Source of the DNA: Marinifaba aquimaris
GTDB lineage: Bacteria > Pseudomonadota > Gammaproteobacteria > Enterobacterales > Alteromonadaceae
Length of the DNA stretch: 46,648 nt
Direction of reading: 5' to 3'
Assembly: GCF_013328345.1 (NCBI RefSeq)
Contig: NZ_JABULX010000032.1
Coordinates: 1 to 46,648, forward strand
Positions 1-8,885 of this stretch are shown here, in pieces. Below the pieces are notes generated by a model. The model was given only the letters and a program-made list of their open reading frames with translations. It was not told where the DNA came from and ran no database searches. How positions within the stretch are numbered: position 1 is the stretch's first letter; each line of letters starts with the position of its first letter. A program made the position numbers and the translations under genes.

Positions 1-72
1 TCAGAAGTGAAACCTAATAGCGGCGATGGTAGTGTGGGAGGTCCCATGTGAGAGTAGCACACTGCCAGACTC
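1..72 (+). rRNA. rrf: 5S ribosomal RNA, 3' part only
   Basis: The first 72 bases match the 3' two-thirds of gammaproteobacterial 5S rRNA. They include the loop E strands (GATGGTAGTGTGG and GTGAGAGTAG) and the closing ACTGCCAGAC end. The 5' part and presumably the 23S and 16S genes lie before the window. A strong terminator follows at 83-110, so this is the end of an rRNA operon read on the plus strand. Confidence 0.93.
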
Positions 73-82
73 CTATTGAAGA

Positions 83-110
83 AAAGCCCGTTAGGAAAGT
101 AACGGGCTTT
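83..110 (+). terminator. rRNA operon terminator, possibly bidirectional
   Basis: A perfect 11-bp stem (83-93 with 100-110, AAAGCCCGTTA and its complement) closes a 6-nt loop and is followed by CTGCTTTTCT. Read on the minus strand the stem ends GGGCTTTTC, so it could also stop the leftward CsrB-like transcript that heads toward it. Confidence 0.85.
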
Positions 111-244
111 CTGCTTTTCTGCATTCTGATTTTTTGAATATCAACGTTGAGCTTTTAAATTAATTACTGGCTGATATAGCTGAATGAAAATGATTAGATG
201 AGTGTAGATTGAATCAGAAGTGTTTATATTGAGAATTAGCAGTT

Positions 245-499
245 GGTTTGCGCGAATTATCTACCTTGATAATTAAAACTCCATGTTTACGCGCAACCCA
301 TTCAATACTGCTATCAGCTTGTCTGTCCTAGACGGCTATCCTTGATCTTTCCTTGTTAAGCTACCTTGCTTGTACTCTTCCTGAGTATGTCCTTTCCTGT
401 TCCTTTTCCATTTTTCCTGTTAGCATCATGCTATTTGTCGTCATCCTTGGTGCTTCCTAGCTCCTTTCGACATTGTTAATTCTAAGTAATCGGACCTGT
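245..499 (-). ncRNA. Candidate CsrB/CsrC-like regulatory RNA (sequesters CsrA)
   Basis: The minus strand from about 480 down to 310 contains 12 GGA motifs in roughly 170 nt, while the plus strand of the same stretch has none. Several sit in hairpin loops as CsrA sites do: TACTC-AGGAA-GAGTA (stem-loop near 378-392), GTCT-AGGAC-AGAC (near 322-334) and GCT-AGGA-AGC. Family knowledge: CsrB and CsrC carry many AGGA/CAGGA hairpins and titrate the translational regulator CsrA. A sigma70-like promoter (506-534) and a GacA/UvrY-type box (629-646) lie upstream in the right order. The 3' end is uncertain. A composite hairpin at 245-298 (GGTTTGCGCG with CGCGCAACC, and an inner AATTATC/GATAATT) has no clear U-run, so the transcript may continue to the rRNA terminator near 83-110. 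There is no open reading frame here. Identity is inferred from pattern, not from a database match. Confidence 0.72.
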
Positions 500-505
500 T
501 ATTAA

Positions 506-534
506 AGTATCTGAAACGAATAAAAACGTGTCAT
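506..534 (-). promoter_or_regulatory. Predicted sigma70 promoter of the CsrB-like RNA
   Basis: On the minus strand, -35 ATGACA (529-534) and -10 GATACT (506-511) are separated by exactly 17 bp. This predicts a start near 499, just before the GGA-rich region. Between this promoter and the GacA box at 629-646 the DNA is very AT-rich, as is usual for the IHF-bound csrB/rsmZ upstream regions. Confidence 0.5.
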
Positions 535-628
535 ATTATTGTTAATTTAAAAAACTTCATATATTTCATTCGGTTAGTGTTCAGGTAAGGTTAGATTCCT
601 GTAATTAAAAAGCAAAAACCTACGGTGG

Positions 629-646
629 TGTGAGAAATATCTTACG
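629..646 (-). promoter_or_regulatory. GacA/UvrY-type response-regulator box
   Basis: The 18-mer TGTGAGAAATATCTTACG is a near-palindrome that matches the GacA/UvrY consensus TGTAAGNNNNNNCTTACA at 10 of its 12 fixed positions. It lies about 140 bp upstream of the predicted start of the CsrB-like RNA. In known systems BarA-UvrY or GacS-GacA activates csrB/rsmY/rsmZ through such an upstream box. Confidence 0.6.
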
Positions 647-690
647 TTGTATTTGGTTTATATCGCTTCTTATTCTTATTTACGTTTTAT

Positions 691-1236
691 TTAGTCACCT
701 AGAGAGATAGCCATCAATTTAGTGTAAGTTAATTGATCATCAACTCTATGAGATTGGTAAAGAAATATCTCTTCTGCTAACCAAGTTAAGGGTGGTAATT
801 TATTATTAGTTAAGTCAGGTTCTCTATCACGGATGTAATTTCTGAATAAACTAATGTGAGGTTTAAAAGCCTGTAACGATGTTTGTGGTAGAAACCCTAT
901 CAGTTTAGCTCTTATTTGATTGGCTAAATCAGTCAGTACGTTAGTAGCGTATGAATCAACGGATAAATAAAGCACCTTTGGTTTTTTAAAGTGGTTAAGC
1001 TCTTTGGTATATAGCTCAATTGCTTTGGCTCTAATTTGAGTTAGCTGGTATTTTATCTCTTTTAGCTCAGTAACTGCCTGTATACCAATAAAGCACAAGG
1101 TGATATGGAAATTGGAGCTGGCGATAGGTCTACTATAATTTAATTGTATTTTATCTTGTCTGAACTGCTCAATCTGTTTAGTGGCATGGAAGGGGATATC
1201 AAACCCTACAAACAATCGAATAGTATCTTCATTCAT
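691..1236 (-). CDS. thpR: RNA 2',3'-cyclic phosphodiesterase (2'-5' RNA ligase family)
   Basis: The 181-aa protein belongs to the 2H phosphoesterase superfamily. Both catalytic HxTx-type motifs are visible: HITL at residues 44-47 and HISL at 127-130. Family members hydrolyse 2',3'-cyclic phosphate ends of RNA and can join 2'-5' linked tRNA halves in vitro; they are cytoplasmic. Length is typical for ThpR/LigT (about 176-180 aa). It is divergent from hrpB, as in E. coli, where ligT lies beside the hrpB-mrcB region, so the assignment is supported by gene order. It has no evident terminator downstream; transcription would run into the control region of the CsrB-like RNA. Confidence 0.9.
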   Translation of the reverse strand: MNEDTIRLFVGFDIPFHATKQIEQFRQDKIQLNYSRPIASSNFHITLCFIGIQAVTELKEIKYQLTQIRAKAIELYTKELNHFKKPKVLYLSVDSYATNVLTDLANQIRAKLIGFLPQTSLQAFKPHISLFRNYIRDREPDLTNNKLPPLTWLAEEIFLYQSHRVDDQLTYTKLMAISLGD

Positions 1237-1313
1237 TTTATTAATTGTTAGTGCCTTTTTTTAGATGAATTAGCATAATATGAGATTAGAATAATTTATT
1301 AAGCCTGCACACT

Positions 1314-3743
1314 TTGTTACCAATAGAATCTTGTTTTGACCAACTGCTTAATGCATTCAAATCCAACATTAATGTCACACTACAGGCACCACCTGGTACA
1401 GGTAAGTCTACATGGCTACCTTTAGCGTTACTCAATAGCGGTCATTTTAAAGGTAAACTGTTATTACTTGAGCCAAGACGAGTTGCTGCTCGCAATATCG
1501 CAAATTATTTAGCATCTAAATTAGGCGAAAAGCTAGGGCAAACAGTTGGACTGAGAATGCGAGGTCAAAGTCTCGTATCAACTCAAACTAAATTAGAAGT
1601 GATCACTGAGGGTGTCTTAACTCGGATGATACAGTCAGACCCTGAATTACTCGATTACGAGCTGATTATATTTGATGAGTTCCATGAGGCTTCATTACAG
1701 GCAGATACCGCATTTGCTTTTTGCTTTGACGCTCAGCAGGCACTGAGAGACGATCTCAAGTTATTAGTCATGTCAGCAACTTTAGATATGCAACGCATTA
1801 ATCAAATTTTGCCTGATGCTCCGCTAATTGAGGTCGATGGTCGTCTCTACCCTGTTGCAATTCATTATCGTCCAATTGCTAAAAATGACTATTTGATCTC
1901 TCATTTAACCAAAGTCATTCAGTATGCAGTTAATCAGCATCAGGGCGATATCCTCGTATTTCTGCCCGGTGTTGCTCAAATTAATCAATTGTATAGCCAA
2001 TTGCTTGAGCATTTGCCTGATTGCCAAGTCGAAACATTGCACGGTCAACTCAACTTGCAACAGCAGCAATCGGTACTGGCTCAATCGCACGCTGCGCAGC
2101 GGGTTATTCTATCTACCAATATTGCAGAGACGAGTTTAACCATTGAAGGTGTTGAGGTGGTTATCGATTCGGGTTTGCATCGCAGAGTACACTTTGATGA
2201 TAAAACTGGCTTTAGTCGTTTACTAACCGAAAAAATTTCAATCGCTTCTGCTACTCAAAGAATGGGTAGGGCTGGAAGGGTTAAAGCAGGTCATTGCTAC
2301 CGTATATGGCCAGAATCAGAACATGCACGATTGCGCGCTGATTATCCTGCCGAAATAGAGACCGCTAATATTGATGCTTTATTGCTAGACACCTTGCAGT
2401 GGGGAGCTCAAACTATTGCTGAGCTTAACTTTGCTACTTTACCGACCGACAATCAAATTGAAAAAGCTTACTCTAGATTAAAAACAGCAGGTCTTGTCTG
2501 TGAACAGCACAAATTAACTAAACTCGGTCGGGCTGTCGCTGAAGTTGGGTTTGAGCCTTATATCGGTATATTAGTACAACTAAAAGATAATACAGCGGCT
2601 AGGCTAGCTGCTTATCTGACAGATAGCCGTCCACCTGTCTTAGCCAATGAATGGCGTTTAGAAAGGCAAATTGAGCACGCGTTTTATCAGAGTAAAAGCT
2701 TGTCTAATCAAGCTAAACGCTATGGATATGATAATTCATCAGAATGCCGCTCAGAGTTTGATCGGGCCGAGCTTGCAAAAGCGCTGATTCGTATTTGGCC
2801 TGAGCGTATTGCAATGAAAGTGGGTGATAAATACAAGTTAGCTTCAGGTAGCAGTGTTGTGTTCCATCACAGTGTAACTCACTTACATCAGCCAGATCTT
2901 CTCATCGTGACAAAAGCGAGCTTCAGCCAAAATCAGGCCGCGGGTATTATTAACCAGGCTTTAGAAATAGATTGGCCTTCTATTGGCCCTTATATTGACA
3001 ATATCACTGAAACACAGGTAGAGGCCGAATTAGATAAAAAAGGTCAACTCGTCTTTATCGAAAAACAGCAGTTATTTGCATTAACCATTAGTGAGCAACG
3101 CTTAACCAGTAAGCCTAATAAAGAGCAAAGAAAGCAAGCATGGCTGAGTTATATTAAGCAGAATGGATTGACAACGTTTAAACAATTTAAAGCGCTTGAG
3201 CAGCTTCTTGCAAAGATAAGTTTAGCGAAATCTCTTGCACCAGAGCATTTTGAAACTTTAGTGGACTTACCCTTAATCGAAACTAAGCCTTGGTTATTTT
3301 TTGCAATGTGGCTTGATGATATTCACAGCATTGAACAGCTACTGAGTATTAATTTAACTGAAATTGTTAATACTTATTTGAGTTACCCTGAACAGCTTTG
3401 GCTAAAGGACAACCTACCGAATAGTTATATTACGGCTGATGATAAAAAGGTAAAACTTGATTATTGCGATCCCGCGGGTGTGAAAGTATCAGCGCCTATG
3501 CAATCTTTTTACGGCATCACTGAGCACCCTAAAATTGCATTAGGCCAGGTTGTGTTAGTGATTGAAATGTTATCCCCCGCCAAACGACCGATTCAAACAA
3601 CAAATGATTTACCGGGTTTTTGGCAAGGTAGTTACAGCTTGGTTCAAAAAGATATGAAAAGCCGTTACCCTAAGCATTACTGGCCAGACGATCCTGCTAA
3701 CGCGATAGCAGGTACCCAAACTAAAAGAGCAAGAGGCATTTAG
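1314..3743 (+). CDS. hrpB: ATP-dependent RNA helicase HrpB (DEAH family)
   Basis: The 809-aa protein is the usual HrpB length. It has Walker A APPGTGKST at residues 25-33, the DEAH-type box as DEFH at 121-124, motif III SAT at 154-156 and motif VI QRMGRAGR near residue 320. The C-terminal half is the HrpB-specific region. It starts with TTG at 1314, and the N-terminus aligns well with E. coli HrpB, so the rare start is credible. Its stop codon overlaps the GTG start of mrcB by one base (TAGTG at 3741-3745), indicating translational coupling. The cellular role of HrpB is poorly known even in E. coli. Confidence 0.93.
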   Translation: MLPIESCFDQLLNAFKSNINVTLQAPPGTGKSTWLPLALLNSGHFKGKLLLLEPRRVAARNIANYLASKLGEKLGQTVGLRMRGQSLVSTQTKLEVITEGVLTRMIQSDPELLDYELIIFDEFHEASLQADTAFAFCFDAQQALRDDLKLLVMSATLDMQRINQILPDAPLIEVDGRLYPVAIHYRPIAKNDYLISHLTKVIQYAVNQHQGDILVFLPGVAQINQLYSQLLEHLPDCQVETLHGQLNLQQQQSVLAQSHAAQRVILSTNIAETSLTIEGVEVVIDSGLHRRVHFDDKTGFSRLLTEKISIASATQRMGRAGRVKAGHCYRIWPESEHARLRADYPAEIETANIDALLLDTLQWGAQTIAELNFATLPTDNQIEKAYSRLKTAGLVCEQHKLTKLGRAVAEVGFEPYIGILVQLKDNTAARLAAYLTDSRPPVLANEWRLERQIEHAFYQSKSLSNQAKRYGYDNSSECRSEFDRAELAKALIRIWPERIAMKVGDKYKLASGSSVVFHHSVTHLHQPDLLIVTKASFSQNQAAGIINQALEIDWPSIGPYIDNITETQVEAELDKKGQLVFIEKQQLFALTISEQRLTSKPNKEQRKQAWLSYIKQNGLTTFKQFKALEQLLAKISLAKSLAPEHFETLVDLPLIETKPWLFFAMWLDDIHSIEQLLSINLTEIVNTYLSYPEQLWLKDNLPNSYITADDKKVKLDYCDPAGVKVSAPMQSFYGITEHPKIALGQVVLVIEMLSPAKRPIQTTNDLPGFWQGSYSLVQKDMKSRYPKHYWPDDPANAIAGTQTKRARGI

Positions 3744-6094
3744 TGGCAAAAAAACAAGCTAAAAAAGCAACATCAGCAAATTCTAAGATGAAGTGGCTTA
3801 AATTACTGTTTATTAAGTTAGTCGTTTTGTCTTTAGCTGTTGTCATTGCTTTTGGTGTCTACCTTGATGCGCAAATTAAACAGAAGTTTGAAGGTCATAA
3901 ATGGCAGCTACCCATACATGTTTATGGGCAAGCTATGGACTTTGCTAAAGGGGACGCTCTGACTCGAACAGGGTTAATCGAACGTTTGAAGCTGCTCGAT
4001 TATAGTCGAAATGATCATCTCACTCACTCTGGCCAATATGCTTTAATGGCTAATAAAGACCTGCTCGAATTTGTACGCCGAGGTTACGAAACCCCCGATG
4101 TGCAAGTTGCCGCTAAGCATTTAAGGGTTCAGTTCTATCAAGGTCGCATTAAGCGCATATATGATGTTAAAGCTAAATCGCAATTGTCTGGCTTTTCTCT
4201 CGAGCCTTTCTTAGTTGATAGCATTCAAGCAAACAACTTTGAAAATCGAATCTTAGTCAATTTAGATGAGGTACCTGAGTTCTTAACTCAGTCACTTATT
4301 TTAATTGAAGATAGAGATTTTTATGATCACCACGGTGTGGCACCTTTATCTATTGTGCGAGCGCTTATCCAAAATATTAAAGCAGGTCGAACAGTGCAGG
4401 GCGGAAGTACGCTGACTCAGCAATTAGTAAAGAATATGTTCTTAAGCCATGAGCGCAGCTTGTGGCGAAAAATAAAAGAAGCATATATAGCCGTTCTGCT
4501 CGATGCCCAATATAGTAAAGAAGAGATTTTACAAGCCTATGCCAATGAAGTGTATTTAGGCCAACACAGCAAAAAATCGGTGAATGGTTTTGCAATGGCT
4601 GCAAGGTTTTACTTTGCTAAGCAATTATCTGAATTAGAGCATCATCAACAAGCACTGTTAGTTGCCCTCGTAAAAGGTGCATCGTATTACGACCCGAGAC
4701 GCAACCCAGAGCGTGCGACAGAAAGACGTGATTTAGTTTTAAGGCTAATGACAGAGCATAACTATTTGTCTCGAAAAGAGTATGAATATGCGGTTTCTAG
4801 GCCACTAGATGTGATCAGTAAAGACAAGATCTTATCAGGCCGTTTTCCTAGTTACATCGCCAAAGTTAAAACAGAATTCAAGAAAATTGTTAAAGAGCAA
4901 GCTTTTAGTTTTGACCCTCATTCAGGCGTAAAACTCTTCACTCACTTTGATCCACTTGCTCAGACACGCGCGCAAAATGCTGTCGCTCGAAAATTATCTC
5001 AGCTTGAAAGCGCTAAAGGCAGTAAGCAATTACAAGCAGGTATGGTGGTTATCAATAGTCAAAACGGTGCCATTTTAGCTCAAATTGGTGATAGGAAAGC
5101 GAATTACAAAGGCTTTGATCGCGCGCTGTATGCCAAACGCAATATTGGCTCTTTAGTAAAACCCGCTATTTATTTAACTGCATTAAACCACCAACAAAAT
5201 TATCATTTGGCAACACCGTTGCAAGATGAGCCTATTGCGCTGGGAAGTGAATCGGGTAAGCGCTGGCAACCAAAAAACTATGATGGTAAGTATCAAGGGC
5301 AAGTGCTACTTATTGATGCTTTGTCAGCTTCACGTAATGTACCGACAGTAAATCTTGGTATGGAGTTGGGTATTGATAAAGTGACTGATACCTTGCGTCT
5401 ACTTGGTGTTGATTCATACATCCCTCAATATCCTGCCATGTTACTGGGCTCGATAGAGATGACACCCATGCAAGTTGCGAGTATGTATCAACCCATTGCT
5501 AATATGGGTTACAAACGCGATTTACACGCTTTATTCGCTATCAAAGCGCAGCACAAAGTGATTTGGCGACAGAACAATGAATACAGTCAAAAAGTTATTA
5601 ATGCAGAGCAAGCTTATTTACTGAATTATGCGCTGCAAGAGACAACCAGAACAGGGACTGCAAAGTGGTTGAGTAACATGTACAGCAAAAGCCGCTTTGC
5701 AGGCAAGACAGGGACGACCAATGACAGTCGAGATTCGTGGTTTGTTGGTTATGACCAAACGGAACTTGCCGTCGTTTGGGTGGGGCGTGATGATAATAAA
5801 CCAACCAAGTTAACTGGGTCATCAGGCGCGCTAAAAGTATACGGAGAGTATCAAGCTAAGCGAAAACCCATTAACCTTGTAGTGCCAAAACCTGAGTCTA
5901 TTGCTCTGCGTTATTTCGATAAAAAACAGGGTACACATTTAGCACCAGGGTGTGAAAATGTGCGATTACTGCCTGCACTTTATCAAGCTCTTCCCAAACC
6001 AACAATGTGTCAGCGTAAGCCGAAAAAAGGTGAAGCTTTTGAAAAAGAACCTGAAAAGAAAAAATCGTGGTTTGAGAGGTTATTTGGTGGCTAA
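3743..6094 (+). CDS. mrcB: Penicillin-binding protein 1B (bifunctional transglycosylase/transpeptidase)
   Basis: The 783-aa inner-membrane enzyme polymerises and crosslinks peptidoglycan. It has a Lys-rich cytoplasmic start, one transmembrane segment at about residues 19-41, a UB2H-like region where LpoB binds in E. coli, and a GT51 domain with EDRDF (catalytic Glu 189) and QGGSTLTQQLVKN (219-231). The transpeptidase domain has SLVK (470-473), SRN (530-532) and KTGT (655-658). All catalytic motifs are intact. It starts with GTG inside the hrpB stop. The hrpB-mrcB pair is conserved in gammaproteobacteria. The C-terminus is Lys/Glu-rich and short. Confidence 0.95.
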   Translation: MAKKQAKKATSANSKMKWLKLLFIKLVVLSLAVVIAFGVYLDAQIKQKFEGHKWQLPIHVYGQAMDFAKGDALTRTGLIERLKLLDYSRNDHLTHSGQYALMANKDLLEFVRRGYETPDVQVAAKHLRVQFYQGRIKRIYDVKAKSQLSGFSLEPFLVDSIQANNFENRILVNLDEVPEFLTQSLILIEDRDFYDHHGVAPLSIVRALIQNIKAGRTVQGGSTLTQQLVKNMFLSHERSLWRKIKEAYIAVLLDAQYSKEEILQAYANEVYLGQHSKKSVNGFAMAARFYFAKQLSELEHHQQALLVALVKGASYYDPRRNPERATERRDLVLRLMTEHNYLSRKEYEYAVSRPLDVISKDKILSGRFPSYIAKVKTEFKKIVKEQAFSFDPHSGVKLFTHFDPLAQTRAQNAVARKLSQLESAKGSKQLQAGMVVINSQNGAILAQIGDRKANYKGFDRALYAKRNIGSLVKPAIYLTALNHQQNYHLATPLQDEPIALGSESGKRWQPKNYDGKYQGQVLLIDALSASRNVPTVNLGMELGIDKVTDTLRLLGVDSYIPQYPAMLLGSIEMTPMQVASMYQPIANMGYKRDLHALFAIKAQHKVIWRQNNEYSQKVINAEQAYLLNYALQETTRTGTAKWLSNMYSKSRFAGKTGTTNDSRDSWFVGYDQTELAVVWVGRDDNKPTKLTGSSGALKVYGEYQAKRKPINLVVPKPESIALRYFDKKQGTHLAPGCENVRLLPALYQALPKPTMCQRKPKKGEAFEKEPEKKKSWFERLFGG

Positions 6095-6576
6095 GACGGT
6101 TTGACTCTTACGGAAAGAGTCAAAGCAAATTGAGCCACGACTTCTCTATGTGGCGGTTCGTAAGTACCACAATAAGCACTAACGTTAACTTGTTGGTTGA
6201 CCCTTTGGCCTGTATTGATTGCTCTACTGAGTTGTTTATCAATTAAATGGCCTTGCTCACAGACAAAGTAAACATCCGACTCTGGTCTTTTTAGGAATTC
6301 AGCTTGCATATCTTTAAAGGCAAAATGTATGGTGTGATTGCCCTGTTCCGCTTTGGCAAAGACCATGAAGCCTGCCGCTAAATCAGCCCCGATACACAAA
6401 GTGCCAAAATACATGCTCTTAAGGTGATTACGGGTAAACCAATTTAACCTGATCTTTACTGCGATATTTTCATCATTAATAGCTAGAATTTTAGGTCGAC
6501 AGAAAAAAATCATCGGCACCTTAGTTAATGCAAATAAAGTGAGTTGCTTATTTGCGTGTTTTAAGAGGTCACTCAT
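6091..6576 (-). CDS. DUF4442 hot-dog fold protein, probable thioesterase-like
   Basis: The 161-aa protein resembles the DUF4442 group of hot-dog fold acyl-CoA thioesterase-like proteins. The characteristic central stretch is RNHLKSMYFGTLCIGADLA (about residues 49-67), equivalent to the asparagine-containing helix of PaaI-type thioesterases. There is no signal peptide, so it is cytoplasmic. The substrate is unknown. The ATG at 6576 has a plausible GAG ribosome site eight bases upstream. The gene is convergent with mrcB and the two coding ends overlap by 4 bp (6091-6094). Function is inferred from fold family only. Confidence 0.7.
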   Translation of the reverse strand: MSDLLKHANKQLTLFALTKVPMIFFCRPKILAINDENIAVKIRLNWFTRNHLKSMYFGTLCIGADLAAGFMVFAKAEQGNHTIHFAFKDMQAEFLKRPESDVYFVCEQGHLIDKQLSRAINTGQRVNQQVNVSAYCGTYEPPHREVVAQFALTLSVRVKPS

Positions 6577-6613
6577 GCAACTACTCGATCAAAAAGACTA
6601 CCTTTAGCCTAGT

Positions 6614-8839
6614 TTACTCAAACCAGTTTGGATAATGCGTTCTCAATTTTTTCAAATATGAACGACCAATTGGTACCAAAGTTTCTGCCAATAATAAACT
6701 GTAGCTAGCTTTGTTTTTGTTTAGCCCTGAAATGTATCTTGGGTTAATTAAATAGGAGCGATGTACTTGAACAAGTAAATCTGGGAAATAGCTTCTAATT
6801 GCTCGTAAACTCAAGTAAATGTAACTCGGATTTGTTTTGTTTTTACAATAAATACCAGAATAACCACGGGCGCCTTGAATAAATAAAATATCGTCTTTGT
6901 GTTGACTGATTTCGTGTAATTCGGCCAATAATTGTGGTTGCTTAATAAGTTTCCTAACTTGTTTTCTCGCGAGTGTGACAAGATGGGCTATCTGGGAAAA
7001 ATACTGGGTTTGCTGCTCTGTTAATGTTTGCGAAAAAGTCAGGTGTAAATGAAAGTCAAAATGATCGGGATCGGTTATCTGGGCAGCGCATTTATCGTGG
7101 CTAAATATTAAACTTGGTATTTGTTCATTGTCACTAGCAGGCTCACCATCCGTTTTCACAGCAGTACAATGACCTATTTGTTCGACTACTTCATGCTCTT
7201 CAATCAGTTTTAGACCACTGACAAGGTGCTCATCTTTTAAAAAGTTAAATAAACTAGCAAGCATATCAGACAGTGAATCTTGCTTTTGCATTAATAAAGT
7301 AAAGGCTTCTAGTTTAGCTAAAGGCTCTTCTAGTGTTTCTTTAATTTGATGCTGCTGTTTGGGTTGCAGCTTGGCTATCTGAGGAAGCTGGTAACTCAGT
7401 TGAGCGGCTTTTAAAGCAATTAAATTAACTGAGTTTTGTTGTTGATCGGTTAATGAGACGGCTTTGGCAGGGTTCGATATAAGTGAAATTAGCTGCTCAG
7501 AAAGCTCAGGAAGTTGCACTAAAGCAGAATCAAACTGTTTCTTATACCAGCGCTTTTGCCCATACCAAATTAAAAAAGCCGTGAGCAGAAACAAGCTCAG
7601 CCAGATTAGGGCAAATAACCATGGCATAAGCGGTTTGATATAAGCCAAAAAAGCTAAATACCTTGCATAAAACGGGTATTCAAATTGGTGTATTTGCTTT
7701 GACAAACTGGTTTTATCACTACTATCGGCAATGATATCTGAAATAGCCATTCCAGCTAGTTGATGCTTTGCACTGAATAGCAGCTTTTCGGCTAACGAGC
7801 GATTACTTTCATAACTGATGAAGATCGCTTTTTCCCGGTTATATAGGCTGCTTGCTTTTGCTTGTTCATGCCATTGTTGGCGATAGGTGCTGTCTTGCAA
7901 CAAGGTTTGAATGTGTTGGTGGCTAAACTTTCCTGTCGCACCTTGCTGATAGTCATCATAAGTCCCCATAGGAATTGACTGATAGCTTTGTCCTAGTCCT
8001 TGTTCTATGTCTTCTACACCTTGCCAACCCATGCCTAAACTCGTGATACTGATAACAAGTTGTCTATTTGGCAAACCTTGTTCAAATAGCTCTTTTACGG
8101 CGCGGGCAATATTGTCATCTACTCGGTTTTTCGCTGAAAATAACGGAGCTTTGTGTCCGGTATTCTTATTCCATGCGCCGTGATATTCGTGTGCGATAAG
8201 ATTAAAAAAGCTCACGTGTTTAGCAAATTGGCTAAAATCCCAATTAACTCGATACAAGGCTTTATCTGGTACGGTAATACTGAGTACACAATCTTGGCAG
8301 GCTTGCCTTAGTTTTCTAATTAATAGTAAGTAGTTACTTACATCATTTGCTCTGACTTGTTGATTGGGTGTTGTTTTAAATCCAGGAAATCGCCAATCAA
8401 TTTCAAATCCATCAAAGCCATAGCTTTTTTTCAACGCCAGTGCTGACTGTATAAAGGTTGCGGTTTTATTTTCATCGGCTGCAATATCTGAAATAAAATT
8501 AGATTGTGCCCAACCGCCAATACTCAACATGACATTTAGATCGGGGTGATTGGATTTGAGGCTTTTTATGCCGTTGTAATTGCCTTTTACACTCTGGCCC
8601 GCATCGTTTAATTGTTTTAATTCAAAGTCTATAAAATGGTCGCTCGATAACACTGTGCCACCTGGACTTAGTGCTGCTTGACTGTAAATTAAATGACTGT
8701 AGTGCGGGATTGCGAGTTGCGCGATCGGCTTGTCCAAATAACTCTGGTGCCCGTGGAAGTACCCAATGAGCTTGAACGGCTGCCCAAGCGAAGGTCCGCT
8801 AAAGAATATGATTAAAATAAGGAGTGAAAAAGTACGCAT
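6614..8839 (-). CDS. Membrane-bound GH18-like (dead chitinase) sensor fused to LytTR DNA-binding domain
   Basis: The 741-aa protein has an unusual order of parts. Residues 1-19 are a signal peptide (SLG-Q cleavage likely). Residues 20 to about 385 are a GH18 chitinase-like domain with LSIGGW (105-110), GFDGFEIDWRFPG (141-153) and a TGHKAPLF stretch typical of the chitinase barrel. About 404-426 is one transmembrane helix. About 430-640 is a mainly helical linker, perhaps with a GAF-like part. About 645-741 is a LytTR DNA-binding domain with HRSYLINP (693-700) and PIGRSY (723-728). In active GH18 enzymes the motif is DxxDxDxE; here Asp 143 and Asp 148 remain, but the middle Asp is Glu 146 and the acid/base Glu is Arg 150. 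The catalytic Tyr-Asp of the later strand is also changed (IAHEYHG). It should bind sugar without cutting it. I infer a one-component sensor of chitin or chito-oligosaccharides. It is divergent from a chitin-type deacetylase. It is not a response regulator, as it lacks a receiver domain. Confidence 0.85.
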   Translation of the reverse strand: MRTFSLLILIIFFSGPSLGQPFKLIGYFHGHQSYLDKPIAQLAIPHYSHLIYSQAALSPGGTVLSSDHFIDFELKQLNDAGQSVKGNYNGIKSLKSNHPDLNVMLSIGGWAQSNFISDIAADENKTATFIQSALALKKSYGFDGFEIDWRFPGFKTTPNQQVRANDVSNYLLLIRKLRQACQDCVLSITVPDKALYRVNWDFSQFAKHVSFFNLIAHEYHGAWNKNTGHKAPLFSAKNRVDDNIARAVKELFEQGLPNRQLVISITSLGMGWQGVEDIEQGLGQSYQSIPMGTYDDYQQGATGKFSHQHIQTLLQDSTYRQQWHEQAKASSLYNREKAIFISYESNRSLAEKLLFSAKHQLAGMAISDIIADSSDKTSLSKQIHQFEYPFYARYLAFLAYIKPLMPWLFALIWLSLFLLTAFLIWYGQKRWYKKQFDSALVQLPELSEQLISLISNPAKAVSLTDQQQNSVNLIALKAAQLSYQLPQIAKLQPKQQHQIKETLEEPLAKLEAFTLLMQKQDSLSDMLASLFNFLKDEHLVSGLKLIEEHEVVEQIGHCTAVKTDGEPASDNEQIPSLIFSHDKCAAQITDPDHFDFHLHLTFSQTLTEQQTQYFSQIAHLVTLARKQVRKLIKQPQLLAELHEISQHKDDILFIQGARGYSGIYCKNKTNPSYIYLSLRAIRSYFPDLLVQVHRSYLINPRYISGLNKNKASYSLLLAETLVPIGRSYLKKLRTHYPNWFE

Positions 8840-8885
8840 CTTTTTTGTTATTTTCGAATGACTAACTTATGGCTGACAGTTGAGC

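Noticed and set aside
111-690. Protein-coding gene between the 5S rRNA and thpR
   Set aside because: No reading frame of useful length with a start and ribosome site exists; the GGA-rich RNA pattern explains the region better.
6614-8839. Active chitinase
   Set aside because: The catalytic Glu is Arg and other active-site residues are changed; the LytTR tail also points to regulation.
6614-8839. LytTR response regulator of a two-component pair
   Set aside because: There is no receiver domain in the protein and no kinase gene beside it.
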